Shown: one piece after another, positions 1 through 8,285 of the stretch
How positions within the stretch are numbered: position 1 is the first letter of the stretch
How the letters are laid out: the number at the start of each line of letters is the position of its first letter
Assembly (NCBI GenBank): GCA_027459645.1
Contig: DAIDHQ010000042.1
Location: 48,436-112,435 of the forward strand
Origin: Vulcanimicrobiota bacterium
GTDB lineage: Bacteria > Vulcanimicrobiota > Vulcanimicrobiia > Vulcanimicrobiales > Vulcanimicrobiaceae
DNA length: 64,000 nt
Reading direction: 5' to 3'
Translations under genes and position numbers: made by a program
The notes under the pieces: generated by a model
The model's database searches: none
Told to the model about the DNA's origin: nothing
The model's input: only the letters and a program-made list of their open reading frames with translations

Positions 1-2
1 AG

Positions 3-494
3 AATTCTATGAACGGCCTGCATTTTGGTTACGGTTATCCCGTCGACCGCATCGCCGTTGCCGTTGCAAATCACGGACCGTCGGCTGCCTACGGTTACAG
101 CGACTACGTATGGCAGAAATATAAAATCGGGGAATTCTTCGGCATCAAAGACGATGCGGGCAAGACGATCGAAAGCAACATCTGGCTGAAGGCGAAGAAC
201 GCCTATAGTACCTCGAGCGATCCCGACGACGAAAAAAGCATGTATCAAGACACGTCGATCGAAATGCTGCAAAAACGCGGCGCCGTGTTTCTAACGTGCC
301 ACACGGCGGTCGAAGAGCAGTCGCGCGCGATCGTGAAAAAGGGGCTCGCGCCTTCGGGAATGACGCCGGCGCAAGTTGCCGACGACATTTTGACGCATTT
401 GATTCCGGGCGCGCTCGTCGTGCCGTCGATGGTCGCGACCGTCGCCGTCTTGCAAGCGAAATATCATTACACGTATGCCGCGCTTACGTTCTAG
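3..494 (+). CDS. DsrE-like protein of unknown function (5' partial)
   Basis: The reading frame is open to the left edge of the window, so the first Met at base 9 is probably internal and the true N-terminus is missing. The visible part has the pattern of secreted DsrE-fold proteins: a GYGYPVDRIAVAVANHG strand-loop near the start, a single Cys in FLTCHTAVEEQSRA, and a C-terminal hydrophobic PSMVATVAVLQAKYHYTY. Homologous proteins are often annotated only as Tat-exported or DsrE-family proteins. The DsrE family includes sulfur-relay proteins, but the catalytic role here is not shown. The stop codon lies inside the next gene (20-nt overlap), so it is probably co-transcribed with the TsdA-like cytochrome, which supports a periplasmic sulfur-related job by context only. 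Confidence 0.6.
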   Translation, partial: NSMNGLHFGYGYPVDRIAVAVANHGPSAAYGYSDYVWQKYKIGEFFGIKDDAGKTIESNIWLKAKNAYSTSSDPDDEKSMYQDTSIEMLQKRGAVFLTCHTAVEEQSRAIVKKGLAPSGMTPAQVADDILTHLIPGALVVPSMVATVAVLQAKYHYTYAALTF

Positions 495-1305
495 CCTTTT
501 CGGCATCGTGGCGTTTGCGGCGGTCGCACTGACCGCCGCCTGCGCCTCCAACGCCCCGACGGCGCAGAGCAGCGCGCCGCCGCCGGCTCAAAAGCTCTAC
601 GATCCGCAAGCGCTGCCGACCGGGCCGCTGGGTGCCGAAATCAAGCTCGGCCACGACATCATTGCCAACACCAAGAAGTACTTACCGAACAACGTCGTGG
701 CGAACATTACGTGCCAGCAGTGCCACCTTCAGGGCGGTACGGTCGATCGCGGCGGAACGTTCGCCGGCGTCTATGCCAGCTTTCCGCAGTGGAACAAGCG
801 CTCGAAGCGCGTGATCATGTTACGCGACCGCATCGCGGAGTGCTTCTTGTATAGCGAAGACGGTACGCCGCCGGCGTATACGAGCAGAGAGATGATCGCG
901 ATCGACGCGTACATCGCATACGTCTCCAGAACTATACCGGTGGGAAAACCGATGGACAAAGCGGTACGCTTCGTCGTTCCCATGCCCAAGAAATCGCCCG
1001 ACCTGCGACGCGGCGGCCAACTCTACATGCAAAAATGTTCGGCGTGCCACCAGGCAAACGGCGCCGGCGTCGGCACGCAATTTCCGCCGCTATGGGGACC
1101 GCATTCGTTTAATAACGGCGCGGGCATGGCGCACCTCGATCGCATGGCGGGCTTCGTTCGCTATAACATGCCTGCTAACGCACCCGGATCGCTTTCGCTC
1201 GATGAATCGTACGACATCGCGGCATGGGTGCTGACGCATCCGCGACCGAAGTTCGATGCGTCGCGCATTCTGACGCAATCTCCAGAGCCCGCGAAATTCT
1301 TCTGA
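475..1305 (+). CDS. TsdA-like diheme cytochrome c (thiosulfate dehydrogenase family)
   Basis: This 276-residue protein has an N-terminal hydrophobic export signal with a lipobox-like LTAAC, so it is likely a periplasmic lipoprotein. It carries two haem c sites, CQQCH (about residue 80) and CSACH (about residue 184). Around the first haem it follows the TsdA pattern: ITCQQCHLQGG, then a FAGVYASFPQW segment, then RIAECF, whose Cys sits where TsdA enzymes supply the distal haem ligand. TsdA couples two thiosulfates to tetrathionate. The reaction is inferred from family resemblance, and a role in electron transfer from another sulfur compound is possible. It overlaps the DsrE-like gene by 20 nt and is followed 9 nt later by a YeiH-type transporter. 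Confidence 0.75.
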   Translation: MPRLRSSLFGIVAFAAVALTAACASNAPTAQSSAPPPAQKLYDPQALPTGPLGAEIKLGHDIIANTKKYLPNNVVANITCQQCHLQGGTVDRGGTFAGVYASFPQWNKRSKRVIMLRDRIAECFLYSEDGTPPAYTSREMIAIDAYIAYVSRTIPVGKPMDKAVRFVVPMPKKSPDLRRGGQLYMQKCSACHQANGAGVGTQFPPLWGPHSFNNGAGMAHLDRMAGFVRYNMPANAPGSLSLDESYDIAAWVLTHPRPKFDASRILTQSPEPAKFF

Positions 1306-1314
1306 TACGATAAC

Positions 1315-2289
1315 ATGCTCGTCGGTGCGTTAATGTGTGTGGCGGTCGCCCTTGTGGCGACCGCACTCGGTTTGCGGTTTCCCGTCGTCGGCGGACCCGT
1401 ATTTGCAATATTGATCGGAGCGGCGATTGCAACCGCATGGAAGCTGCCGGAGCGCTTTATCCCCGGGGTGCGGTGGTGCAGCAAGACGTTGTTGCAGTGG
1501 TCGATCGTGCTGCTCGGCACGAGCTTGAGCGTGCAAGAAATCGCGCAGGGCGGCTTACGCACGCTGCCGCTGATGCTCGTGACGTTCGCCGTCGTATTGA
1601 TCGTGGCGTATGTCGTCGGAGGGCTGCTGGGCCTCGATCGCGATTTGCGCCGTCTGCTCGGCGTCGGCACGGCGATTTGCGGCGGTTCGGCGATTGCGGC
1701 GGTGTCGAGCGTGATCGAAGCCGATCAAGCCGATATTGCCTACGCACTCGGCGCCGTGTTTTTATTCAACGTCGTCGCCGTGATCGTGTTCCCGGTGCTC
1801 GGCCATGCGATGCATCTTTCGCAGCACGCGTTCGGCGTGTGGGCGGGCACCGCGATCAACGACACCTCGTCGGTCGTTGCGGCCGCGATGTCGTATGGAC
1901 GCGCGGCCGGCAGCACCGGCGTGATCGTCAAGCTCACGCGCACGTTGCTGATCGTGCCGCTCGTGCTCTTTTATGCGTGGCGGCGCGCGAGCGCCCTGCG
2001 CGCCGAAGGACGCCGCGTGCCGTGGGTATCGATTCTTCCGTGGTTCGTCTTGTGGTTCGTCGTTGCGGCAGCGCTCAATTCGTTTGGGTTGATTCCGGCC
2101 GCCGCACAAGAACCGCTGCACCAGCTCGCGCTCTTTGCCATCGTCGTGGCGCTGGCCGGCGTCGGCCTCTCCACGGATGCCGCGCGCATCCGCGCTTCCG
2201 GGGTGCGCCCGCTTGCCCTGGGTGCAATCCTCTGGGCCGCGATCGCCCTGACGAGCCTGGCCGTTGCGAGGTTCCTGAATCTCGGCTAG
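1315..2289 (+). CDS. YeiH/UPF0324 family putative sulfate exporter
   Basis: This 324-residue integral membrane protein has about ten hydrophobic helices and the signatures of the YeiH/UPF0324 family. These are FPVVGGPVFAILIGAAIA near the N-terminus, LLQWSIVLLGTSLS, a GVGTAICGGSAIAAVSSVI re-entrant-like segment, and GTAINDTSSVVAAA in the second half. Members are annotated as putative sulfate exporters, with little direct biochemistry. It begins 9 nt after the TsdA-like gene, which fits removal of an oxidised sulfur product. No regulatory gene is adjacent. Length and topology are normal for the family. Confidence 0.85.
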   Translation: MLVGALMCVAVALVATALGLRFPVVGGPVFAILIGAAIATAWKLPERFIPGVRWCSKTLLQWSIVLLGTSLSVQEIAQGGLRTLPLMLVTFAVVLIVAYVVGGLLGLDRDLRRLLGVGTAICGGSAIAAVSSVIEADQADIAYALGAVFLFNVVAVIVFPVLGHAMHLSQHAFGVWAGTAINDTSSVVAAAMSYGRAAGSTGVIVKLTRTLLIVPLVLFYAWRRASALRAEGRRVPWVSILPWFVLWFVVAAALNSFGLIPAAAQEPLHQLALFAIVVALAGVGLSTDAARIRASGVRPLALGAILWAAIALTSLAVARFLNLG

Positions 2290-2430
2290 GAGTGGCCGAT
2301 GGGGCTCAAAGTCGTCCCGAGTCGTAGCGGCGCACGTGCGGGCGGGTTTAGCATAGAGCCTGGTGTATCTTCTGGGTCCGGGCGGAAGTCCGGATTCTGG
2401 TTTTACCTGCAGGACGGAGAGCAAATCAAC

Positions 2431-5400
2431 GTGGCGGACGCGGTAGTCAAAGTGACCTTGCCCGAGATGGGCGAGTCGGTCACCGACGGCTCCATCGTCG
2501 AATGGCGCAAGAAGATCGGCGATTTCGTGGCCGAGGGCGACCCCTTGGTCGACGTGACGACGGATAAAGTCGACGTCGAGGTGCCCGCGACGGCATCGGG
2601 CGTAATCACGAACATCTTCGGCGGCGAAGGCGACACGATCGGCGTCGGCTCGGTGCTGGCCGAAATCGACACGTCGAAAAACGGCGCCGCAACGAACGGG
2701 AAAGCCGTCTCTGCCAACGGGAGCGCGCCGGCCAAACCCGCCGCGCCATCGGGTGCGCCCAAACTCGTCGACGTCACGCTACCCGAAATGGGCGAGTCCG
2801 TGACCGAAGGCACGATCGTCGAATTCCGCGTGAAGCCCGGCACCTTTGTGAACGAAGGCGATCCGATCGTCGACGTTACCACCGACAAAGTCGACGTCGA
2901 AGTTCCCGCGACCGCCACCGGCGTCGTGACGGAAATCATCGGCAAGGACGGCGACACGATCGCCGTCGGTGCAAAGCTTGCGGTGATCGACGCAAACGCA
3001 GTCGCATCGACCGCCGGCGAAAGCATCGCATCGGCGAAAAACGCACCGGAACCCGCCAGCAGTGTCACCCTGAGCGGAGCACCTTCAGGCGCGCGGTCGA
3101 AGGACCGCAACAACGTCGTTGCGTCGCCGCAAGCGCAACGTATCGCGCGCAAGCAAGATTTGGATCTCGCACTCGTGCGCGGTAGCGGTCCGAACGGCAT
3201 GATTCTGCGTGGCGACGTCGTCGCGCAAGCGGCCAATGCCAAGCGTAAGCCTTCGGCCGCGGCAACCAACGGCGCGGCACAACCGCCCGTGCCCAGCGGT
3301 GCGAAGGTGACCCCGCTCAAAGGCCCGGCGGCAACGCTCACCGGCTACATGGATCAGTCGCTTTCGATTCCGACCGCGACGAGCTTCCGTACGCTGCCGG
3401 TCGACGTGCTCGACGCGCGCCGCAAAGAACTCAATAACGCGCTCAAGGCAGCCGGACGCAGCGAGAAGATTTCGTTCACGCACGTCGTCGCGTACGCGCT
3501 CGTGCGGGCGGCGCACGAGATGCCGTTCATTACCTACAGTTTCCGCCGCGACGAAAAAGGCGCGCCCCAACGCATCGAGCCGGGTATTAACTTGGGCCTC
3601 GCCGTCGATGCGGAACGCAAAGACGGTTCGCGCTTTCTCGTCGTGCCGGTCATCAAGAACGCGGATGCGCTCGATTTCGCGGGCTTCTACGGCAAATATC
3701 AAGAGCTCGTGCTCAAAGCACGCGACAATAAACTCGGTGCGGACGATCTGCAAGGTGCGTCGTTTACGCTGACCAATCCGGGCGGCATCGGTACCGTTGC
3801 GTCGGTCCCGCGGTTGATGGCGGGCCAAGGCGCGATTCTGGCAACCGGCGCCATCGGCTATCCGCCGGGATTCCAAAGCGCGGGCGAACCTGCGCTGCGG
3901 CAGCTCGGCGTGAGCAAAGTCATGCAGATGACGAGCACGTACGACCACCGCGTCATCCAAGGCGCGCAATCGGGCGAATATCTGCGCCGCGTCGATCAAC
4001 TGCTGCAAGGTGCCGACGGATTCTACGAAAGTGTCTTTGCGGCGTTCGGTTTGAAGGCCGGAGCGCTCTCGATGCCTGCTGTGAGCGGTCCTTCGACTGC
4101 GGCGCTTCGCGCCTCCGCTCAGGATGACAAAGCTGCGGCCGCCGCGCCGTCGGATGAAATGCTGCGCGCCGTTGCGGCCGCAATGGCGATCGTCTCGGGC
4201 TATCGCACGCACGGCCATCTTGCGGCGCAGCTGGATCCGCTCGGTTCCGAACCGCTCGGCGACCCGAAGCTCGACCCCGCAACCTACGGTCTGACGCCAG
4301 CGCTGATGTCGGCGATTCCCGCGAGCGTACTCAACGTCAAGGTTCCCGGCAATACCCTTGCGGATATCTTGCCGCGCCTGCGCGAGACCTACAGCTCCAC
4401 AATCGCCTACGAATTCGAACACATTTCGAATACCGAACAGCGGCGTTGGCTGCGCGAAACGATCGAGTCGGGCGCGCACCGCGTCTCGCTCTCGCCGAAG
4501 AGCCAGATCGAATTCTTGCAGCGGTTGACCAAGGTGGAAACGTTCGAACGCTACGTTCGCAAGACGTTCCTCGGGCAGAAGAGTTTTTCGGGCGAAGGCC
4601 TCGACGTCATGGTGCCGATGCTCGAAGAGACGCTCGAGATGCTGGCCGACGACGGAACGCCGAACGCCGTGCTGGGCATGGCGCACCGCGGCCGTCTGAG
4701 CGTGATCGCGCACGTCGTGAACATGCCGTACGAAGAGTTGCTCGCGGAATTCGAAGCGGCGCATCAACGCGGTGAAGTGAAGTCCGACGACGACGTGACC
4801 GGCGACGTGAAGTATCACCACGGAGCGACGGGCGTATATACGACGACGTCGGGCAAGCAGATCATGGTGACGCTGCAGCACAACCCGTCGCATCTCGAGG
4901 CGGTGGATCCGGTCGTCGAAGGGCGCACGCGCGCGCTGCAGACCGATCATCAGGGACCGACGCCCACGTTCGACGTGAAAAAGGCGGCGCCGATTCTGAT
5001 TCACGGCGACGCCGCATTTACGGGCCAAGGCATCATTTCCGAAGTCTTTAACCTGCAAGAGTTGCCCGGCTACGAAACCGGCGGCACGGTGCATCTGATC
5101 GCGAACAACCAGATCGGATTTACGACCGATTACCGCGATTCGCGCTCCACGCGGTACGCATCGGATCTGGCAAAAGGTTTCGACGTTCCGATCATCCACG
5201 TCAATGCCGACGACGTGGATGCTTGCATCACCGCGGTGCACCTAGCGGTCGATTTTCGCGCGAAGTTCGGCCGGGACGTCGTGATCGATCTGATCGGCTA
5301 TCGCCGCTTCGGCCATAACGAACAGGACGAGCCGGCGTACACGCAGCCGCGCATGTACGACAAGATCAAGTCGCATCCGACGGCGCGCGAACTCTTTGCG

Positions 5401-6726
5401 AACAAGTTGATCGCGCAGGGCACGATCACGCAAGAGCAGGTCAACGACATGGTTGCCGATGCGACCGCGCGCCTGCAAGAGGCATATCGCAACATCAAAG
5501 AGCGTCACAACAAGGGCATGATCGAAAAGATCGACGCGAATGCGCCGCTGCCCACGGCGACGCTCGCGCCGGTCGATAAGGCGCGGTTATTGGCGTGGTC
5601 CGACGAACTCGTCACGGTTCCGAAGGGCTTCGAGATCAACAAGAAGCTCGTGACGCAGTTCGAGCGCCGCAAAGCGCTCATCGCCGAAAAGGGCCTGGTC
5701 GACTGGGGCATGGCCGAGGCGCTGGCTTTCGCGTCGCTGCTGTCGTCGGGCGTACCGATTCGCATCAGCGGCCAAGACACCGAGCGCGGTACGTTCAGCC
5801 ATCGTCACGCCGTCCTTCACGATCCGAAAACCAACGACACGTACGTTCCGCTGCAGCATCTCGAGGCGTCCAAGAGCAGCTTCGAGATTCATAACAGCCC
5901 GCTCTCGGAATACGCGTGCGTCGGATTCGAATACGGCTATGCCGCGGCCGTGCCGAAGGCGCTCGTGTTGTGGGAAGCGCAGTTCGGCGACTTCGTCAAC
6001 GGCGCGCAAATCATCATCGACCAATTCATCGCCGCCGGACAAGCGAAGTGGGGGCAAACCTCGCGTCTGACGCTGCTGCTGCCCCACGGCTACGAAGGCC
6101 AGGGGCCGGAACACTCTAGCGCGCGCCTTGAGCGCTTCCTGCAACTCGCCGCCGAGGGCAATCTTCGCGTCGCGTATCCGTCGAACGCGGGCAATTACTA
6201 TCACTTGCTGCGCGAACAGGCGTCGTCGCCGACGCCGGTCCCGCTCGTCGTCATGACGCCGAAGTCGCTGCTTCGCGCGGAAGCGGCGTCCGGTTCCATC
6301 GACGACATGGCGAACGGCACGTTCCAACCGGTCATCGACGATCCGAACGTGAAAGACAAGAGCAATATCGAACGCATCCTGCTCTGCACGGGCAAGATCT
6401 ATTACGATCTGACCGCATCCGAACTGTATCCGAAGATGAAGAAGACGGCGATCGTGCGCATCGAGTTGCTCTCCCCGATGCCCGCCGATGAAATCAACGC
6501 GCTTCTCGCGACCTATCCGAAGCTCAAGCAGCTCGTGTGGGTGCAGGAAGAACCGAAGAACATGGGTGCGCGCGCGTACGTTCGCCGGCGTCTGCTCGAA
6601 CGTCTCAAACGGCCGCTCGACATCGGCTACGCGGGACGCGGTTACCGCGCATCGCCGTCAGAAGGCTATCCAGGCGCGCACGCCGTCGAACAAGAGCGCT
6701 TGATCACGATGGCGCTAACGGAGTAG
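2431..6726 (+). CDS. kgd: Multifunctional 2-oxoglutarate dehydrogenase: (lipoyl)2-E2-E1 fusion
   Basis: A GTG start at 2431 is preferred because AGGACGGAGAG lies about 10 nt upstream and the N-terminus then aligns with a lipoyl domain; the frame stays open to an ATG at 2299. The 1431-residue product has lipoyl domain 1 (lysine K46 in DKVDVEVPA), lipoyl domain 2 (K153, same motif), a peripheral-subunit-binding domain (about 229-267), and an E2 acyltransferase core (about 310-545) ending in TYDHRVIQG with its catalytic His. The thiamine-diphosphate E1 (about 575-1431) contains LGMAHRGRL near residue 748. It converts 2-oxoglutarate to succinyl-CoA in the TCA cycle. Actinobacterial KGD/OdhA also fuses E2 core and E1 but lacks lipoyl domains, so this version is more complete. 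No E3 gene is in view. Confidence 0.93.
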   Translation: MADAVVKVTLPEMGESVTDGSIVEWRKKIGDFVAEGDPLVDVTTDKVDVEVPATASGVITNIFGGEGDTIGVGSVLAEIDTSKNGAATNGKAVSANGSAPAKPAAPSGAPKLVDVTLPEMGESVTEGTIVEFRVKPGTFVNEGDPIVDVTTDKVDVEVPATATGVVTEIIGKDGDTIAVGAKLAVIDANAVASTAGESIASAKNAPEPASSVTLSGAPSGARSKDRNNVVASPQAQRIARKQDLDLALVRGSGPNGMILRGDVVAQAANAKRKPSAAATNGAAQPPVPSGAKVTPLKGPAATLTGYMDQSLSIPTATSFRTLPVDVLDARRKELNNALKAAGRSEKISFTHVVAYALVRAAHEMPFITYSFRRDEKGAPQRIEPGINLGLAVDAERKDGSRFLVVPVIKNADALDFAGFYGKYQELVLKARDNKLGADDLQGASFTLTNPGGIGTVASVPRLMAGQGAILATGAIGYPPGFQSAGEPALRQLGVSKVMQMTSTYDHRVIQGAQSGEYLRRVDQLLQGADGFYESVFAAFGLKAGALSMPAVSGPSTAALRASAQDDKAAAAAPSDEMLRAVAAAMAIVSGYRTHGHLAAQLDPLGSEPLGDPKLDPATYGLTPALMSAIPASVLNVKVPGNTLADILPRLRETYSSTIAYEFEHISNTEQRRWLRETIESGAHRVSLSPKSQIEFLQRLTKVETFERYVRKTFLGQKSFSGEGLDVMVPMLEETLEMLADDGTPNAVLGMAHRGRLSVIAHVVNMPYEELLAEFEAAHQRGEVKSDDDVTGDVKYHHGATGVYTTTSGKQIMVTLQHNPSHLEAVDPVVEGRTRALQTDHQGPTPTFDVKKAAPILIHGDAAFTGQGIISEVFNLQELPGYETGGTVHLIANNQIGFTTDYRDSRSTRYASDLAKGFDVPIIHVNADDVDACITAVHLAVDFRAKFGRDVVIDLIGYRRFGHNEQDEPAYTQPRMYDKIKSHPTARELFANKLIAQGTITQEQVNDMVADATARLQEAYRNIKERHNKGMIEKIDANAPLPTATLAPVDKARLLAWSDELVTVPKGFEINKKLVTQFERRKALIAEKGLVDWGMAEALAFASLLSSGVPIRISGQDTERGTFSHRHAVLHDPKTNDTYVPLQHLEASKSSFEIHNSPLSEYACVGFEYGYAAAVPKALVLWEAQFGDFVNGAQIIIDQFIAAGQAKWGQTSRLTLLLPHGYEGQGPEHSSARLERFLQLAAEGNLRVAYPSNAGNYYHLLREQASSPTPVPLVVMTPKSLLRAEAASGSIDDMANGTFQPVIDDPNVKDKSNIERILLCTGKIYYDLTASELYPKMKKTAIVRIELLSPMPADEINALLATYPKLKQLVWVQEEPKNMGARAYVRRRLLERLKRPLDIGYAGRGYRASPSEGYPGAHAVEQERLITMALTE
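3062..3110 (+). repeat. Dispersed palindromic repeat, copy 1, in-frame inside kgd
   Basis: The copy begins TGTCACCCTGAGCGGAG and ends GTCGAAGGACCGC. It encodes the linker TLSGAPSGARSKDR between the second lipoyl domain and the subunit-binding domain. Its ends match copy 2 (4083-4133, opposite orientation) at 15 of 16 and 13 of 13 bases. Confidence 0.7.
4083..4133 (-). repeat. Dispersed palindromic repeat, copy 2, in-frame inside kgd
   Basis: Read on the minus strand it gives TGTCATCCTGAGCGGAG, a GC-rich centre and GTCGAAGGACCGC, the same ends as copy 1. In the gene's frame it encodes GPSTAALRASAQDDK, the linker between the E2 core and the E1 part. Confidence 0.7.
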
Positions 6727-6735
6727 CACGCGAAC

Positions 6736-6909
6736 GTGAGGACGCGGGCGTACCTCTGGTTTGTCGCGGCGGCGGTCGTGGTCGCGTTTCTCGCCGTCGA
6801 AGTGGTTTGGGTGAACGGCCACGATCGCACGTTAGTTCTGACCACATGGACCTTGGTCGCCGTTGCCTACGTTGTGAATGCAGTGCGAGCGCTGCGGCAA
6901 GCGAAGTGA
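6736..6909 (+). CDS. Small two-helix membrane protein
   Basis: A 57-codon frame starts with GTG 9 nt after the kgd stop. It encodes two hydrophobic segments (LWFVAAAVVVAFLAVEVVW and LTTWTLVAVAYVVNAV) separated by a short polar NGHDRT loop, with a basic C-terminus RALRQAK. Its stop overlaps the GTG of the next gene as GTGA, which argues that it is translated and coupled to it. I do not recognise the family, and a function cannot be assigned. It is short, so a chance frame is not excluded. Confidence 0.5.
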   Translation: MRTRAYLWFVAAAVVVAFLAVEVVWVNGHDRTLVLTTWTLVAVAYVVNAVRALRQAK

Positions 6910-7268
6910 ACGACGGCGAGAAGTTGATGCGCCTCGTCGACGGCGACAAGGTGACCGACAATCTGCTGAAAGCCTACGAAGGGATCGCGCCCGATTTCTC
7001 GCGCTACCTCGTCGATTTTGCCTTTGGCGAGATCTATGCGCGTGACGGCGACTTGAAGCAGCGCGAGCTGGTTGCCATTGCGTCCCTCGCGACGATGGGC
7101 GGTTGCGACGCTCAGTTGGAGACGCACGTGCACGGCGCGCTCAACGTCGGTCTTACGCGCGAGGAAATCGTCGAGGTGGTATTCACGCTAATACCTTACG
7201 TCGGTTTTCCAAAGGCTTTAAATGCCATGGCGGTCGTAAAAAGGGTGTTTCAGAAGCGCAGCGCGTAA
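6906..7268 (+). CDS. Carboxymuconolactone decarboxylase family protein
   Basis: The frame is open further upstream, but GTG at 6906 gives a normal 120-residue CMD-family protein and overlaps the preceding stop as GTGA. It is all-helical, with the family core KQRELVAIASLATMGGCDAQLETHVHGALNVGLTREE. The Cys and His fall in the usual helix, but there is only one Cys, so it is not an AhpD-type CxxC peroxidase partner. Members include 4-carboxymuconolactone decarboxylases and uncharacterised redox proteins. No aromatic-degradation genes are adjacent, so the substrate is unknown. Confidence 0.8.
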   Translation: MNDGEKLMRLVDGDKVTDNLLKAYEGIAPDFSRYLVDFAFGEIYARDGDLKQRELVAIASLATMGGCDAQLETHVHGALNVGLTREEIVEVVFTLIPYVGFPKALNAMAVVKRVFQKRSA

Positions 7269-7279
7269 AGGGGCGCTTC

Positions 7280-8284
7280 ATGAGAAGCGTCTTTACGGTC
7301 CTCGCGCTCTTTGCATTTCTTGCCTCGATCGCACGAGCGCAAGGCACGCCGCCCGCGGATCCTTCGGCCGTCGCCCCAAACATTCACATCACGTCGTGCA
7401 AAGTGCTCTCGGGGCCGACGCTGATCCCGCAGGCCAACGAGATCGGCTTGGCGGTACGCTTCAAGAACGAAACGCAGGACACGTTTTCGAAGATTCTCTG
7501 GCGCGCGAAGTACGGCGACGGCTACGTCGACTTCTACGACGCGGGCACGTTCTCGCCCAACGTGCGCATCGATAACTTCATCCTTTTCGATCTCGGCAAA
7601 GCGCACGTGAATATTCTCGGCGCGCTCTTGGCGCCGCGCGGCGCTTCTACGCCGATCGATTCGCAGTTCCACTTCCCCGAGTACGCGAGCCTACCGTATC
7701 CGCAAAACTGCACGATCGTGAAAACCGAGACCACCGACGGCAAGATATGGAAGAACGCTTCCTTACCGCAGGCGCACTATCTGCTGCCTTCGCCGTTTCC
7801 CAGCGCGGCCGCGACGCTTGCTCCGGGCGAAACGCAACCGAAAGGACCGGTCGACGTCGCGCACTGCCACGTGCTCTTTCCCTGGACGCGGGACACCGCG
7901 CAGTTCGACATCGGCTTTCGCAGCATCGCACCGGGAAAGATGGCCTCCTCGGTGACGTTCGATGTGTTGGACGGAGCGGGAATTCTGCAGGTGACCGACG
8001 CCGGCGAATTCCAAGACGGTATGTACGTGCGCCATGGAAAGCTCAAAGCGCCGATTCCCGAAGGTTTGCAAGGGATCTCGTACTTTTCGTTCGACGACCC
8101 ATCGAAGTGCGTACCCGTGCGCGTAAGCTACACCGACGGTACGACGTGGAACAATCCGTCGGCACCGAGCCCTGCGCCGGCGCCGACGAAGATGACGAAC
8201 GTGTTGGATCGCGGTTTGAGTCTGTGGGCGGTGCGCTGGCAGAACGGACTCGCTCTGCCGGCACCTTCACCGTCGCCGCAATAG
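7280..8284 (+). CDS. Secreted protein of unknown function
   Basis: The start at 7280 gives a clear Sec signal peptide (MRSVFTVLALFAFLASIARAQG, cleavage after ARA). An earlier start in the same frame would bury it. The mature part of about 310 residues looks like two similar beta-rich halves, each containing a Cys-bearing strand: ITSCKVLSGP with AVRFKNETQDTF, then VAHCHVLFPW with DIGFRSIAPG. It ends in a Pro-rich SPAPAPTKMTN segment. I do not recognise the family. The stop lies 1 nt before the convergent stop of the next gene. Confidence 0.7.
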   Translation: MRSVFTVLALFAFLASIARAQGTPPADPSAVAPNIHITSCKVLSGPTLIPQANEIGLAVRFKNETQDTFSKILWRAKYGDGYVDFYDAGTFSPNVRIDNFILFDLGKAHVNILGALLAPRGASTPIDSQFHFPEYASLPYPQNCTIVKTETTDGKIWKNASLPQAHYLLPSPFPSAAATLAPGETQPKGPVDVAHCHVLFPWTRDTAQFDIGFRSIAPGKMASSVTFDVLDGAGILQVTDAGEFQDGMYVRHGKLKAPIPEGLQGISYFSFDDPSKCVPVRVSYTDGTTWNNPSAPSPAPAPTKMTNVLDRGLSLWAVRWQNGLALPAPSPSPQ

Positions 8285-8285
8285 T

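Noticed and set aside
3085..5241. Very long open frame antisense to kgd (over 700 codons)
   Set aside because: It is Arg/His-rich with no recognisable motif, mirrors the codon bias of the fusion gene, and overlaps it completely; a shadow of high-GC coding sequence.
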